From positions 6,300 to 70,299 of the forward strand of contig JBJHCH010000003.1 of NCBI GenBank assembly GCA_050485905.1: 64,000 bases of DNA, read 5' to 3'. Shown piece by piece: positions 1 through 8,737 of this stretch. Within the stretch, counting starts at the first letter, position 1. Each line of letters opens with the position of its first letter. Source of the DNA: JAWLCA01 sp050485905 (GTDB lineage Bacteria; Pseudomonadota; Alphaproteobacteria; Rhodobacterales; Rhodobacteraceae). The notes under the pieces are model-generated. The model worked only from the letters and a program-made list of their open reading frames with translations, was not told the DNA's origin and ran no database searches. The translations under genes were made by a program, and so were the position numbers.

Positions 1-1
1 C

Positions 2-3000
2 CCCGTCGCCGCCTATCTGTCGATCCCCGAGATCATCCGCGTCGCCCGCCTGTCCGGCGCCGACGCGATCCATCCGGGCTACGGCCTTCTGTCGGAAAAC
101 CCCGATCTGGTCGATGCCTGCGACCGCGCCGGCATCGCCTTCATCGGGCCAAAGGCCGAGACGATGCGTGCCCTCGGCGACAAGGCCAGCGCGCGGCGCG
201 TGGCGATCGGGGCCGGCGTGCCGGTGATCCCCGCGACCGAGGTGCTGGGCGACGACATGGACCAGATCGCCCGCCAGGCCGAGGAGATCGGCTACCCCCT
301 GATGCTGAAGGCCTCCTGGGGCGGCGGCGGCCGCGGCATGCGCCCCATCGCGGGGCCGGAGGAACTGACCGAGAAGGTCCGCGCCGGCCGGCGCGAGGCC
401 GAGGCCGCCTTTGGCAACGGCGAGGGCTATCTGGAAAAGATGATCCTGCGCGCCCGCCATGTCGAGGTACAGATCCTCGGCGACACCCACGGCACGATCT
501 ATCATCTCTATGAACGCGACTGCTCCGTCCAGCGCCGCAACCAGAAGGTCGTCGAACGCGCCCCCGCCCCCTACCTGTCCGACGCCCAGCGCGCCGAGAT
601 CTGCGAGCTTGGCCTGAAGATCGCCCGCGCCGTCGGCTACCAGAACGCCGGCACCGTCGAATTCCTGATGGATATGGACACAGGCGCCTTCTACTTCATC
701 GAGGTGAACCCCCGGATCCAGGTCGAACATACTGTGACCGAGGAAGTCACCGGCATCGACATCGTCCGCGCCCAGATCCTGATCGCCGAGGGCAAGACCC
801 TGGCCGAGGCGACGGGCGCGCCCAGCCAGGGCGACGTCCATCTGAACGGCCACGCCATCCAGTGCCGCATCACGACCGAGGATCCGCAGAACAACTTCAT
901 CCCCGATTACGGCCGCATCACCGCCTACCGCGGCGCCACCGGCATGGGCATCCGGCTGGACGGCGGCACCGCCTACAGCGGCGCGGTCATCACCCGCTAC
1001 TACGATTCTCTGCTGGAAAAGGTCACCGCCTGGGCGCCAACGCCCGAGATGGCGATTGCCCGCATCGACCGCGCCTTGCGGGAATTCCGCATCCGCGGCG
1101 TTTCGACCAATATCGCGTTTGTGGAAAACCTGCTGAAACATCAGATGTTTCTGGGCAATACCTACCACACTAAGTTCATTGACGAAACGCCCGAGCTTTT
1201 CAATTTCAAACGTCGGCGTGACCGCGCCACCCGGATCCTGACCTATATCGCCGATATCACCGTCAACGGGCATCCCGAAACCGCCGGCCGGCCGCGACCG
1301 CACGCCGAGATCAAGCTGCCAAAGCCGCCAGAGACCCGCGCCGACCCCATCCCCGGCACCCGCAACCTGCTTCAGGAACAGGGCGCGCAGGCGGTGGCCG
1401 ACTGGCTGGCCGCCCAGCCCCATGTGCTGATCACCGACACCACCATGCGCGACGGCCACCAGTCGCTGCTCGCCACCCGGATGCGCAGCCTCGACATGAT
1501 CCGCGTCGCCCCGGCCTATGCCGCCAACCTGCCGCAGCTCTTCAGCGTCGAATGCTGGGGCGGCGCCACCTTTGACGTGGCCTATCGCTTCCTGCAGGAA
1601 TGTCCCTGGCAGCGCCTGCGCGACCTGCGCGCGGCCATGCCCAACCTGATGACGCAGATGCTGCTGCGCGCCAGCAACGGCGTCGGCTACACCAACTACC
1701 CCGACAATGTGGTGCAGTTCTTCGTGAAACAGGCGGCGGAAACCGGGGTGGATGTGTTCCGCGTCTTCGACTCGCTCAACTGGGTCGAAAACATGCGCGT
1801 CGCCATGGATGCGGTCGTAGACACCGGCAAGATCTGCGAGGGCGCGATCTGCTACACCGGCGACATCCTTGACCCGGATCGCGCGAAGTATGACCTGCAG
1901 TACTATGTAAAGCTTGGCAAAGATCTGCGCGACGCCGGCGCCCATATCCTGGGCCTGAAGGACATGGCGGGGCTGCTGAAACCCGCCGCCGCCCGCGTTC
2001 TGGTCAAGGCGCTGAAGGAGGAGGTCGGCCTGCCGATCCACTTCCACACCCATGACACCAGCGGTCTGGGCGGCGCCACGATCCTTGCGGCGGCAGAGGT
2101 CGGCGTCGATGCCGTCGATTGCGCGATGGATGCGCTGTCGGGCAACACCAGCCAGCCCACGCTCGGCTCCATCGTCGAGGCGCTGCGCAACACCGACCGC
2201 GACACCGGCCTCGACATCGGCGCGATCCGCGAGATCTCGAACTACTGGGAGGCCGTGCGCGGCCATTACGCGGCCTTTGAATCCGGCCTGCAGGCCCCCG
2301 CGTCCGAGGTCTATCTGCACGAAATGCCCGGCGGCCAGTTCACCAACCTGAAGGCCCAGGCCCGGTCGATGGGGCTGGAGGAACGCTGGCACGAGGTCGC
2401 GCAGACCTATGCCGATGTGAACCGGATGTTTGGTGACATCGTGAAGGTCACGCCCTCGTCAAAGGTGGTGGGCGACATGGCGCTGATGATGGTGGCCCAG
2501 GGCCTGACCCGCGCGCAGGTGGAAGACCCCGATACCGACGTCACCTTCCCCGACAGCGTGATCGACATGCTGCGCGGCAACCTCGGCCAGCCCCCCGGCG
2601 GCTGGCCCGCCGCCATCGTGAAAAAGGCGCTGAAGGGAGAGGCGCCCCTGACCGACCGCCCCGGATCGCGGCTGAAGCCGGTGGATCTGGAGGCCGCCCG
2701 CGCCAGGGTGATGGAGGAACTCGGCGGAGAGAGCAACGAGGATCACGAGGGCCACGAGGTCCAGATCGACGACGAGGATCTGAACGGCTACCTGATGTAT
2801 CCCAAGGTCTTCACCGACTACCGCCACCGCCACGCCACCTATGGCCCGGTCCGGACGCTCCCCACCCGAACCTTCTTTTACGGGATGGAGCCGGGAGAGG
2901 AGATCACCGCCGAGATCGACCCCGGCAAGACGCTGGAGATCCGCCTGCAGACCGTGGGCGAAACCGACGACAAGGGCGATGTCCGCGTCTTTTTCGAACT

Positions 3001-3301
3001 GAACGGCCAGCCCCGCGTCGTCCGCGTGCCGAACCGAAAGGTGAAATCCTCGACCAAGGCCCAGCCCAAGGCCGAGGAAGGCAATGCGGCCCATATCGGC
3101 GCGCCGATGCCCGGTTCCATCGCCGCCGTCGCCGTCAGCGCGGGTCAGAAGGTGAAACCGGGCGACCTGCTGCTGACCATCGAGGCGATGAAGATGGAGA
3201 CGGGCCTGCATGCCGACCGGGCAGCGAAGGTAAAGGCCGTCCACGTCCAGCCCGGCGCGCAGGTCGACGCCAAGGATCTGCTGATCGAGTTCGAGGCCTG
3301 A
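2..3301 (+). CDS. pyc: Pyruvate carboxylase, 5' end cut by window edge
   Basis: Biotin enzyme that carboxylates pyruvate to oxaloacetate with ATP and bicarbonate, replenishing the TCA cycle. The reading frame is open from base 2, so the gene enters the window already running; the ATG at 164 is internal. About 1099 residues are visible, and by family knowledge roughly 60-70 N-terminal residues are missing. The order is biotin carboxylase with the glycine-rich ATP-grasp loop (KASWGGGGRGM), a carboxyltransferase domain (DTTMRDGHQSL), and a C-terminal biotinyl domain. The lysine in EAMKMET (codon 3191-3193) is the biotin attachment site. This single-chain arrangement distinguishes it from two-subunit acyl-CoA carboxylases. 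A hairpin array and a terminator follow the stop. Confidence 0.97.
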   Translation, partial: PVAAYLSIPEIIRVARLSGADAIHPGYGLLSENPDLVDACDRAGIAFIGPKAETMRALGDKASARRVAIGAGVPVIPATEVLGDDMDQIARQAEEIGYPLMLKASWGGGGRGMRPIAGPEELTEKVRAGRREAEAAFGNGEGYLEKMILRARHVEVQILGDTHGTIYHLYERDCSVQRRNQKVVERAPAPYLSDAQRAEICELGLKIARAVGYQNAGTVEFLMDMDTGAFYFIEVNPRIQVEHTVTEEVTGIDIVRAQILIAEGKTLAEATGAPSQGDVHLNGHAIQCRITTEDPQNNFIPDYGRITAYRGATGMGIRLDGGTAYSGAVITRYYDSLLEKVTAWAPTPEMAIARIDRALREFRIRGVSTNIAFVENLLKHQMFLGNTYHTKFIDETPELFNFKRRRDRATRILTYIADITVNGHPETAGRPRPHAEIKLPKPPETRADPIPGTRNLLQEQGAQAVADWLAAQPHVLITDTTMRDGHQSLLATRMRSLDMIRVAPAYAANLPQLFSVECWGGATFDVAYRFLQECPWQRLRDLRAAMPNLMTQMLLRASNGVGYTNYPDNVVQFFVKQAAETGVDVFRVFDSLNWVENMRVAMDAVVDTGKICEGAICYTGDILDPDRAKYDLQYYVKLGKDLRDAGAHILGLKDMAGLLKPAAARVLVKALKEEVGLPIHFHTHDTSGLGGATILAAAEVGVDAVDCAMDALSGNTSQPTLGSIVEALRNTDRDTGLDIGAIREISNYWEAVRGHYAAFESGLQAPASEVYLHEMPGGQFTNLKAQARSMGLEERWHEVAQTYADVNRMFGDIVKVTPSSKVVGDMALMMVAQGLTRAQVEDPDTDVTFPDSVIDMLRGNLGQPPGGWPAAIVKKALKGEAPLTDRPGSRLKPVDLEAARARVMEELGGESNEDHEGHEVQIDDEDLNGYLMYPKVFTDYRHRHATYGPVRTLPTRTFFYGMEPGEEITAEIDPGKTLEIRLQTVGETDDKGDVRVFFELNGQPRVVRVPNRKVKSSTKAQPKAEEGNAAHIGAPMPGSIAAVAVSAGQKVKPGDLLLTIEAMKMETGLHADRAAKVKAVHVQPGAQVDAKDLLIEFEA

Positions 3302-3302
3302 C

Positions 3303-3366
3303 ATACCTTTTCAGGTATATACCCAATAAGGTATATACCGTTTAGGGTATATACCTTTTAAGGTAT
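3303..3366. repeat. Four contiguous 16-bp hairpin units (ATACC-N6-GGTAT)
   Basis: Directly after the pyc stop there are four head-to-tail 16-bp units at 3303-3318, 3319-3334, 3335-3350 and 3351-3366. Each reads ATACC, six variable bases, GGTAT. The loops (TTTTCA, CAATAA, GTTTAG, TTTTAA) differ while the arms are invariant. Read with a half-unit shift the same DNA shows three perfect GGTATATACC palindromes at 3314, 3330 and 3346, flanked by half sites. The arms can pair within a unit or between neighbours. The stretch is much richer in A+T than its surroundings. It could be a protein-binding array or an RNA 3' structure; function unknown. Confidence 0.9.
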
Positions 3367-3386
3367 GGCCTGACGGCCAGCGGCAG

Positions 3387-3410
3387 CCCGCCGAAACGGC
3401 GGGTTTCTTG
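3387..3410 (+). terminator. Rho-independent terminator after pyc
   Basis: CCCGCCG (3387-3393), loop AAA, CGGCGGG (3397-3403), then TTTCTT. It lies 85 bases after the pyc stop and after the hairpin array. Confidence 0.75.
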
Positions 3411-3463
3411 CTAACCCGTTGATATGATTTCAGCCAGCCTTCTGGCGCCGGATCGCGCCGCGC

Positions 3464-3510
3464 CAACGTATGCACGTGGTATGCACGGCAGATGCACGTG
3501 AATCATACGT
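3464..3510. repeat. ATGCACGT/TCATACGT motif cluster, copy 1
   Basis: CCAACGTATGCACGT is followed after 11 bases by AGATGCACGTGAATCATACGT (3490-3510). A second copy with the same two blocks but only a one-base spacer is at 42518-42554. The ATGCACG core occurs three times in this copy. Both copies lie between the 3' ends of convergent genes, here pyc and the FAD oxidoreductase. No transposase or coding sequence is associated. Confidence 0.75.
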
Positions 3511-3524
3511 CATGTGCACACCGC

Positions 3525-4898
3525 TCAGCGCCCCGCCAGCCAGTTCGCCACTTTCGCCAGACGCGATGGCGGCCCGCCCAGCGCCTCGGCCCGGTCGGCC
3601 GCGTTCAGCGCCCGGTACATGCCGCGCAGCGCCAGCCAGCGCAGCGGCTCCGGCTCCCATTTCCGCACCTTACGATTGACCCAAGGCAATGATATAAAAG
3701 CACTTTCCCGGCCCAGCGTCAGATCCGCCAGCGTCCGCCCGGCCAGGTTGGAGGTGGACACACCCACCCCCACATAGCCCCCCGCCCAGCCGATCCGGCT
3801 GTCCCCATCGAACCCCACCGTCGCGCACCAGTCCCGCGGCACCCCAAGAACCCCGCACCAGGCATGGTCGATGGGCACCTCACGCAACATCGGGAAATGT
3901 CGGTAGAGTATTGCTTTCAAACGATTTATCGTCTCAGAATCCGCCCGCCCCGCATCGTCGATGGCCGACCCCCAAAGATAGGGCACGCCCCGCCCGCCCA
4001 TCGCGATCCGCCCCTCTCGCGTGCGCTGTGCATAGCAATAGGCATGTCCGAAATCCCCAAGGATTTCATTGCCCTGCCAGCCGATCTTTGCCCACATCTC
4101 TGGCGGCAGCGGCGCGGTGACGATCTGCGCGGAATTCAGCGGCAGCCAGTCCCGCCGGTGCCCCGCCAGCCGCGGCGTGAACCCCTCGGTCGCGCGCAGC
4201 ACCGTCCCCGCCGTCACCACCCCGCGGTCGGTCGTCACCCTGCCTGCGGAAACGCCTGTAACCCGCGTGCCTTCAACGATTTTCACGCCCAGCCGCTCCA
4301 CCGCCGCGGCCAGCCCGCGGGCCAGTTTCGCCGGCTGCACCCGCGCCATTCCGGGCTGGACGCAGGCCCCCAGCACCCCCGCCACATTGACCCGCGCCCG
4401 CGCCTCCTCGGCCCCGATCAGGCGGATCCGGTCCTCCCCCAGCCCCCAGCGCCGCTCCTCGGCCACCATCGCCTGCAGCCGCACCACCTGCGCCGGCGTC
4501 ACCGCCACCGTCAGCTCGTCCACCCGCGCGATATCGGCATCGATCCCCTCGGCCTCAGCCACGCCGATCACCTCGTCCACCGTGCCCGCCATCGCCTCGA
4601 TCATCGCGCGCACGGCGGCGGGGGAACTGTCGGCGGCATAGCGGTCGTGGTTCCAGGCAAAGCCCCCGGTCAGCCAGCCGCCGTTGCGGCCCGACGCGCC
4701 GAAGCCCGCGAATTCCGCCTCGCAGATCAATATGTTGAGTGTCGGGTCCGCCCGCTTCAGATACCACGCGGCCCACAGCCCGGTGTAGCCCGCGCCGATG
4801 ATGCAGACATCCGCCGTGGCATCGCCCGCCAGCGCCGGGCGGCGCGGGGGCAGGCCGCCGATATCGGCGTACCAGAACGAAACCTCACCGTTGCGCAT
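3525..4898 (-). CDS. FAD-dependent oxidoreductase, DAO family
   Basis: A 457-residue flavoenzyme of the D-amino-acid-oxidase/glycine-oxidase fold, resembling gamma-glutamylputrescine or amine oxidases. The FAD-binding GAGYTG motif is at residues 35-40, followed by the GFGASGRNGGW segment typical of this group and a C-terminal GGYVGVGVSTSN segment. These enzymes oxidise an amine or amino acid and pass electrons to oxygen or a carrier; the substrate cannot be told from sequence. The ATG at 4898 is preferred over an in-frame GTG at 4910 because GGAGGGG lies five bases upstream of it. It converges with pyc and has no obvious operon partner. Confidence 0.85.
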   Translation of the reverse strand: MRNGEVSFWYADIGGLPPRRPALAGDATADVCIIGAGYTGLWAAWYLKRADPTLNILICEAEFAGFGASGRNGGWLTGGFAWNHDRYAADSSPAAVRAMIEAMAGTVDEVIGVAEAEGIDADIARVDELTVAVTPAQVVRLQAMVAEERRWGLGEDRIRLIGAEEARARVNVAGVLGACVQPGMARVQPAKLARGLAAAVERLGVKIVEGTRVTGVSAGRVTTDRGVVTAGTVLRATEGFTPRLAGHRRDWLPLNSAQIVTAPLPPEMWAKIGWQGNEILGDFGHAYCYAQRTREGRIAMGGRGVPYLWGSAIDDAGRADSETINRLKAILYRHFPMLREVPIDHAWCGVLGVPRDWCATVGFDGDSRIGWAGGYVGVGVSTSNLAGRTLADLTLGRESAFISLPWVNRKVRKWEPEPLRWLALRGMYRALNAADRAEALGGPPSRLAKVANWLAGR

Positions 4899-5055
4899 CT
4901 GCCCCTCCACGCCTGCCGCGCCAAGCTGTCAGGCGGCGCGGGAAAGGTAAAGCGGCGCTGTCCTGTTCACCTGCGCACATGATCCGCGCGGAGTTCGGGA
5001 ATGGTGCGGGATGGTCAGGGGCCTAGATATCTGGGGCAACGCAAAGGAGGTTCCC

Positions 5056-5673
5056 ATGTCCACCAAGCTGACCATCGTCTACTATTCCACCTACGGCACC
5101 AACCACCAGATGGCCGAGATCGCGGCCGAGGCCGCCCGCGCCGCCGGGGCCGAGGTACGCCTGCGCCGCATCGCCGAAACCGCGCCGAAAGACGTGGTCG
5201 ACGGTCAGGATGCGTGGAAGGCCGCGGCCGAGAAACAGGCCGACATCCCCGTCGTCACCGCCGACGACATGGCCTGGGCCGATGCCTATATCTTCTCCGC
5301 CCCCACCCGCTTCGGCAGCATGCCGTCGCAGCTTCGCGCCTTCATCGACACGCTGGGCGGGCTCTGGGGCGACGGCAAGCTGGCCAACAAGGCGGTCAGC
5401 GCCATGACCAGCGCCGGAAACGCCCATGGCGGGCAGGAATCCACGCTGCTCGGGCTTTATACCACGCTGATGCACTGGGGCACGGTGATCGCCGCGCCGG
5501 GCTATACCGACAAGGCGATCTTCGCCACCGGCGGCAACCCCTATGGCTACAGCCACACCCAAGGGGCGGAGTTCGACGAGAAGGCGAAAGCCTCCATCGC
5601 CCATCAGGCCCGCCGCACGGTCGAGATCGCGGCGAAGCTGAACAGCGACACGCAGATCAGCAAGGCCGCATAA
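5056..5673 (+). CDS. wrbA: WrbA-like NAD(P)H:quinone oxidoreductase
   Basis: A 205-residue flavodoxin-fold protein that by family binds FMN and reduces quinones by two electrons, avoiding semiquinone radicals. The FMN phosphate loop STYGTN is at residues 11-16. Further hallmarks are [18 protein letters not shown] and [11 protein letters not shown], both typical of WrbA tetramers. Length fits the family (about 200). The start at 5056 is set by AAAGGAGG six bases upstream; longer in-frame readings begin at 5011 but lack a ribosome site. A strong shared terminator follows. Confidence 0.9.
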   Translation: MSTKLTIVYYSTYGTNHQMAEIAAEAARAAGAEVRLRRIAETAPKDVVDGQDAWKAAAEKQADIPVVTADDMAWADAYIFSAPTRFGSMPSQLRAFIDTLGGLWGDGKLANKAVSAMTSAGNAHGGQESTLLGLYTTLMHWGTVIAAPGYTDKAIFATGGNPYGYSHTQGAEFDEKAKASIAHQARRTVEIAAKLNSDTQISKAA

Positions 5674-5692
5674 CTCTCTGGCCTGCAAGCGA

Positions 5693-5719
5693 AAAGGGGC
5701 GGCCCCGCGCCGCCCCTTT
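5693..5719. terminator. Bidirectional terminator between convergent genes
   Basis: AAAGGGGCGGC (5693-5703), loop CCCGC, GCCGCCCCTTT (5709-5719). A and T runs on the two sides let it serve both wrbA and the minus-strand MBL gene, whose stop is at 5724. Confidence 0.85.
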
Positions 5720-5723
5720 GCCG

Positions 5724-6674
5724 TCAGCCGTCCATCATCATCTGATAGCTGACCGGCACATAGCGGAAGCCCTCGTCGCGGGCCTCGACAAAGCCCATCG
5801 CCGGGAAGGGCATGTGATAGCCGACGAACGGCACCCGGTCGGCGGCCAGCATCCCGAACAGCTCGCGCCGCGTCGCCGCCGCCGCCTCCTTGTCCATGTC
5901 GAAGCGCACTTCCCAATCCGGCCGCTCCACCGACCAGACATAGTGGTTCGCCGCGTCGGCGATCACCGCGATCCGCGCCTCCCCGCTTTCGATCATATAG
6001 GCCATGTGGCCGGGCGTATGGCCAAAGGCCGCCATCGCGGTGATGCCCGATGTCACCGCATCGCCGCCGTCCAGAAAGCTCATCTGCTCGTTCATCGGGG
6101 CGACGTTGGTATCGAACCCCTCGTTCCCCGCGCCCGACCAGTGGTTATGCTCTGCCGCCGCGGTTACATAGCGCGCATTCGCGAATGTCGGCGCACCGTC
6201 GGTCATCATCCCGCCGATATGGTCGCCGTGCATATGGGTCAGCACCACCACATCCACATCGTCCGGGCTGTAGCCCGCCGCCTGCAACGGCCCGACGATC
6301 CCCGGCCCGTTCAGCCCGGTGTCCAGCAGGATCAGCTCCGAGCCGGTGTTCACCAGCGTCGGCGTAAAGAAGAACTGCGCGCGGTCGGTCGGGATGAACG
6401 CCGCCTCCGACGCTTCGGCGAATTCCTCTGGCGTGACGTTCAGGCCGAATATCTCCTGCGGATCGGGCACGGTGCGGGTGCCGGCCAGCAGGGTCGTCAC
6501 CTCGAACTCGCCAAGGGGAAAGCGATAGAACTGCGGCACGCCCATCCCCATCATCTCGGCCGCGCCATGGGCCGGTCTGGCCATGCTTGCGGCGGCTGCG
6601 GCCAGCGGCAGGCTGGCCCCGGCGGCCAGCGCCTGACGGCGGCTGAACGGCAAGGCGGCGGTTTTCGAACGCAT
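5724..6674 (-). CDS. Tat-exported MBL-fold metallo-hydrolase
   Basis: A 316-residue metallo-beta-lactamase-superfamily protein. The N-terminus MRSKTAALPFSRRQALAAG has the twin-arginine SRRQxL pattern followed by an Ala-rich hydrophobic stretch, so it is probably exported folded to the periplasm. THMHGDH is the HxHxDH metal site; a later histidine in GHTPGHMAYM and an aspartate in VIADAANH complete the usual ligands. The substrate is unknown; relatives include lactonases and glyoxalase-like hydrolases. The ATG at 6674 is chosen because GGGAGG precedes it by seven bases and because it gives a clean Tat signal; upstream in-frame codons have neither. Confidence 0.85.
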   Translation of the reverse strand: MRSKTAALPFSRRQALAAGASLPLAAAAASMARPAHGAAEMMGMGVPQFYRFPLGEFEVTTLLAGTRTVPDPQEIFGLNVTPEEFAEASEAAFIPTDRAQFFFTPTLVNTGSELILLDTGLNGPGIVGPLQAAGYSPDDVDVVVLTHMHGDHIGGMMTDGAPTFANARYVTAAAEHNHWSGAGNEGFDTNVAPMNEQMSFLDGGDAVTSGITAMAAFGHTPGHMAYMIESGEARIAVIADAANHYVWSVERPDWEVRFDMDKEAAAATRRELFGMLAADRVPFVGYHMPFPAMGFVEARDEGFRYVPVSYQMMMDG

Positions 6675-6777
6675 GATCGGTCCTCCCGGTGCAGTTGCGA
6701 CGACCGCAAGGGTAGCACAGCAAACGCCCCTGCCCACGAAACCGGGCCGCATACACGCAACGGTGATCCGCGCACCC

Positions 6778-7233
6778 CTATTCCCACCAGCGGTCCACCT
6801 GCGCGATATCCGCGTCCGTCCAGCCCAGATGATGCGCCAACTCGTGCACATAGACGTGCGAGACGAGCGACCCCAACGGCTCGTCCCCGCGTTCGGCCCA
6901 TTCGTCCAGGATCGGCCGGCGGAACAGCCAGATCGTGTCGGGCCGGTCGCGCTGATGCATCACCGATTCCTCGGTCTTGGGGATGCCGTCATACAGCCCG
7001 GTCAGGTTGAAGGCGTCGTCCACCTCCATCTCGTCCAGAATGTCCTCGGGCGCGAAATCCTCTACCCGCAGCACCACCTCACGCGCGGCCTGCCGGAACG
7101 GCTCTGGCAGGCGGTCGATCGTGGCAAAGACGATCTCCTCGATCTCCTCGATCGTCGGCGCGCTGCGCTCGGCCCAGCCGCCGTGGGTCCGCTCCTCGCC
7201 GTTGCTGAACTGGCGTTTTGCACTGTCCGACAT
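6778..7233 (-). CDS. Metallopeptidase family protein (zincin-like)
   Basis: A 151-residue acidic protein ending with VHVYVHELAHHLGW-type sequence: the HExxH zinc site is at about residues 130-134, close to the C-terminus. This matches a family of small bacterial zincin-like proteins of unknown substrate. No signal peptide is seen, so it is probably cytoplasmic. AGGAGGG lies upstream of the ATG at 7233; the in-frame codons upstream give unlikely protein. It is divergent from gltX, with 73 bases between starts. Confidence 0.85.
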   Translation of the reverse strand: MSDSAKRQFSNGEERTHGGWAERSAPTIEEIEEIVFATIDRLPEPFRQAAREVVLRVEDFAPEDILDEMEVDDAFNLTGLYDGIPKTEESVMHQRDRPDTIWLFRRPILDEWAERGDEPLGSLVSHVYVHELAHHLGWTDADIAQVDRWWE

Positions 7234-7306
7234 GACGCACCCTCCTGCCCCCTCATATGGACAAAACCGCCCCGCTGTGGAAGAGGGGCGGCAACAGGAG
7301 CATCCC

Positions 7307-8629
7307 ATGACCGTCACCCGTTTCGCCCCCTCGCCCACCGGCTGGCTGCATGTCGGCAACCTGCGCTCCGCGCTCATGAACTACCTGATCGCGCACAAGG
7401 CCGGTGGCCGGTTCATCCTGCGACTGGACGATACCGACCCGGAACGGTCCAAGCCCGAATATGCCGATGGCATCAAGCAGGATCTGGAATGGCTGGGCCT
7501 GCACTGGGACCGGCTGGAACGGCAGTCGGAGCGGCTGAACCGCTACGCCGCCGCCGCCGACAGGCTGCGCGCCGCCGGGCGCTTCTACGAATGTTTCGAA
7601 TCGCCGACCGAGCTGGACCTGAAGCGCAAGAAGCAACTGAACATGGGCAGGCCCCCGGTCTATGACCGCGCCGCGCTGGCCCTGACAGAGGCCGAGAAGG
7701 AAAAATACCGGGCCGAGGGGCGCGAAGGCTACTGGCGCTTCAAGCTGGATCACGAGCGGATTGAATGGACCGACGGCATCCTTGGCGACATCTCCATCGA
7801 CGCGGCCAGCGTGTCCGACCCGGTGCTGATCCGCGCCGACGGGCAGGTGCTCTATACCCTCGCCTCGGTCGTCGATGACGTGGAAATGGGCGTGACGCAT
7901 ATCGTGCGCGGGGCCGACCATGTGACGAATACCGCAACCCAGATCCAGATCATCAAGGCGCTGGGGGGCACCCCGCCCGCCTTCGCGCACCACAGCCTGC
8001 TGACCGGCCCGCAGGGAGAGGCGCTGTCGAAACGCCTCGGCACCCTTGCGCTACGTGACCTGCGCGCGCGGGGCGTGGAACCGGCCGCACTTCTGTCGCT
8101 GATGGCGCGGCTGGGGTCCAGCCAGCCGGTGGAACTGCGCAGCAGCCTGGATGAACTGGCCGAGGGGTTCGACCTGTCGCAATTCGGCGCAGCCCCCACC
8201 AAGTTCGATGTGGATGACCTGTTTCCGCTGACCGCCCGCTACATCTCCGGCCTGCCCTTCTCGGCCGTGGCCGACCGTCTGGCCGCGCTCGGCGTGCCCG
8301 AGGCCCTGCGCCCCCGCTTCTGGGAGGTGCTGCGCGAGAACATCACCGTGCTGGACGATCTGGCCGGCTGGTGGAAACTCCTGTCCGAGGGCGCCACGCC
8401 GGATATCGCGCCCGAGGATGCCGACTTCGTGGCCCAGGCGCTGGCCATGCTGCCGCCGCCCCCCTACGACAACACCTCGTGGCAGGGCTGGACGACGGCC
8501 GTGCGCGAGGCGACTGGCCGCAAGGGCAAGGGCCTGTTCATGCCGCTGCGCAAGGCGCTGACCGGGCAGGCCCACGGCCCCGACATGGGCGCCCTGATGC
8601 CGTTGATGCAGGTCGTCCCACGGCCGTGA
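7307..8629 (+). CDS. gltX: Glutamate--tRNA ligase
   Basis: Class I aminoacyl-tRNA synthetase of 440 residues, charging tRNA-Glu (and possibly tRNA-Gln in organisms that use the amidation route). The N-terminus TRFAPSPTGWLHVGNLRSAL carries the HIGH-type ATP site (HVGN), and RLDDTDPERSK binds substrate. The second signature KMSKS appears as ALSKRLG. It is shorter than the roughly 470 residues typical of many GluRS; alphaproteobacteria often encode two copies, and this resembles the shorter one. AACAGGAG precedes the ATG at 7307. The stop codon lies in the loop of a hairpin (8618-8641). Confidence 0.95.
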   Translation: MTVTRFAPSPTGWLHVGNLRSALMNYLIAHKAGGRFILRLDDTDPERSKPEYADGIKQDLEWLGLHWDRLERQSERLNRYAAAADRLRAAGRFYECFESPTELDLKRKKQLNMGRPPVYDRAALALTEAEKEKYRAEGREGYWRFKLDHERIEWTDGILGDISIDAASVSDPVLIRADGQVLYTLASVVDDVEMGVTHIVRGADHVTNTATQIQIIKALGGTPPAFAHHSLLTGPQGEALSKRLGTLALRDLRARGVEPAALLSLMARLGSSQPVELRSSLDELAEGFDLSQFGAAPTKFDVDDLFPLTARYISGLPFSAVADRLAALGVPEALRPRFWEVLRENITVLDDLAGWWKLLSEGATPDIAPEDADFVAQALAMLPPPPYDNTSWQGWTTAVREATGRKGKGLFMPLRKALTGQAHGPDMGALMPLMQVVPRP

Positions 8630-8641
8630 AACCGGCCGTGG
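8618..8641 (+). other. Stem-loop spanning the gltX stop codon
   Basis: CCACGGCCG (8618-8626), loop TGAAAC, CGGCCGTGG (8633-8641), a perfect 9-bp stem. The TGA stop of gltX is the first three loop bases. No T-run follows, so it is not a classical terminator. Confidence 0.6.
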
Positions 8642-8705
8642 CGTGCCCGAAACGGTTAAGGGCAGGTAAACAAAAAATGCGATTTCGTTTGAAATCAATG
8701 GGATG

Positions 8706-8733
8706 AAAAAGTGGGCACGCGTGCCCACTTTCC
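8706..8733. terminator. Bidirectional terminator between gltX and pheT
   Basis: A perfect 24-bp palindrome (8708-8731) centred on ACGCGT, with GTGGGCAC and GTGCCCAC arms, flanked by a run of As on the left and Ts on the right. It lies between the convergent gltX and pheT genes. Confidence 0.8.
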
Positions 8734-8737
8734 CAAA

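Noticed and set aside
3303..3366. CRISPR array
   Set aside because: Units are only 16 bp, self-complementary, without unique spacers of 30 bases or more, and no cas genes are present.
3470..3777. Several 60-90-codon plus-strand frames
   Set aside because: They overlap the repeat cluster and the antisense of the FAD oxidoreductase and lack ribosome sites.
5001..7010. 669-codon plus-strand frame covering wrbA and the MBL gene
   Set aside because: Out-of-frame shadow rich in Arg and His that runs across two real genes on different strands.
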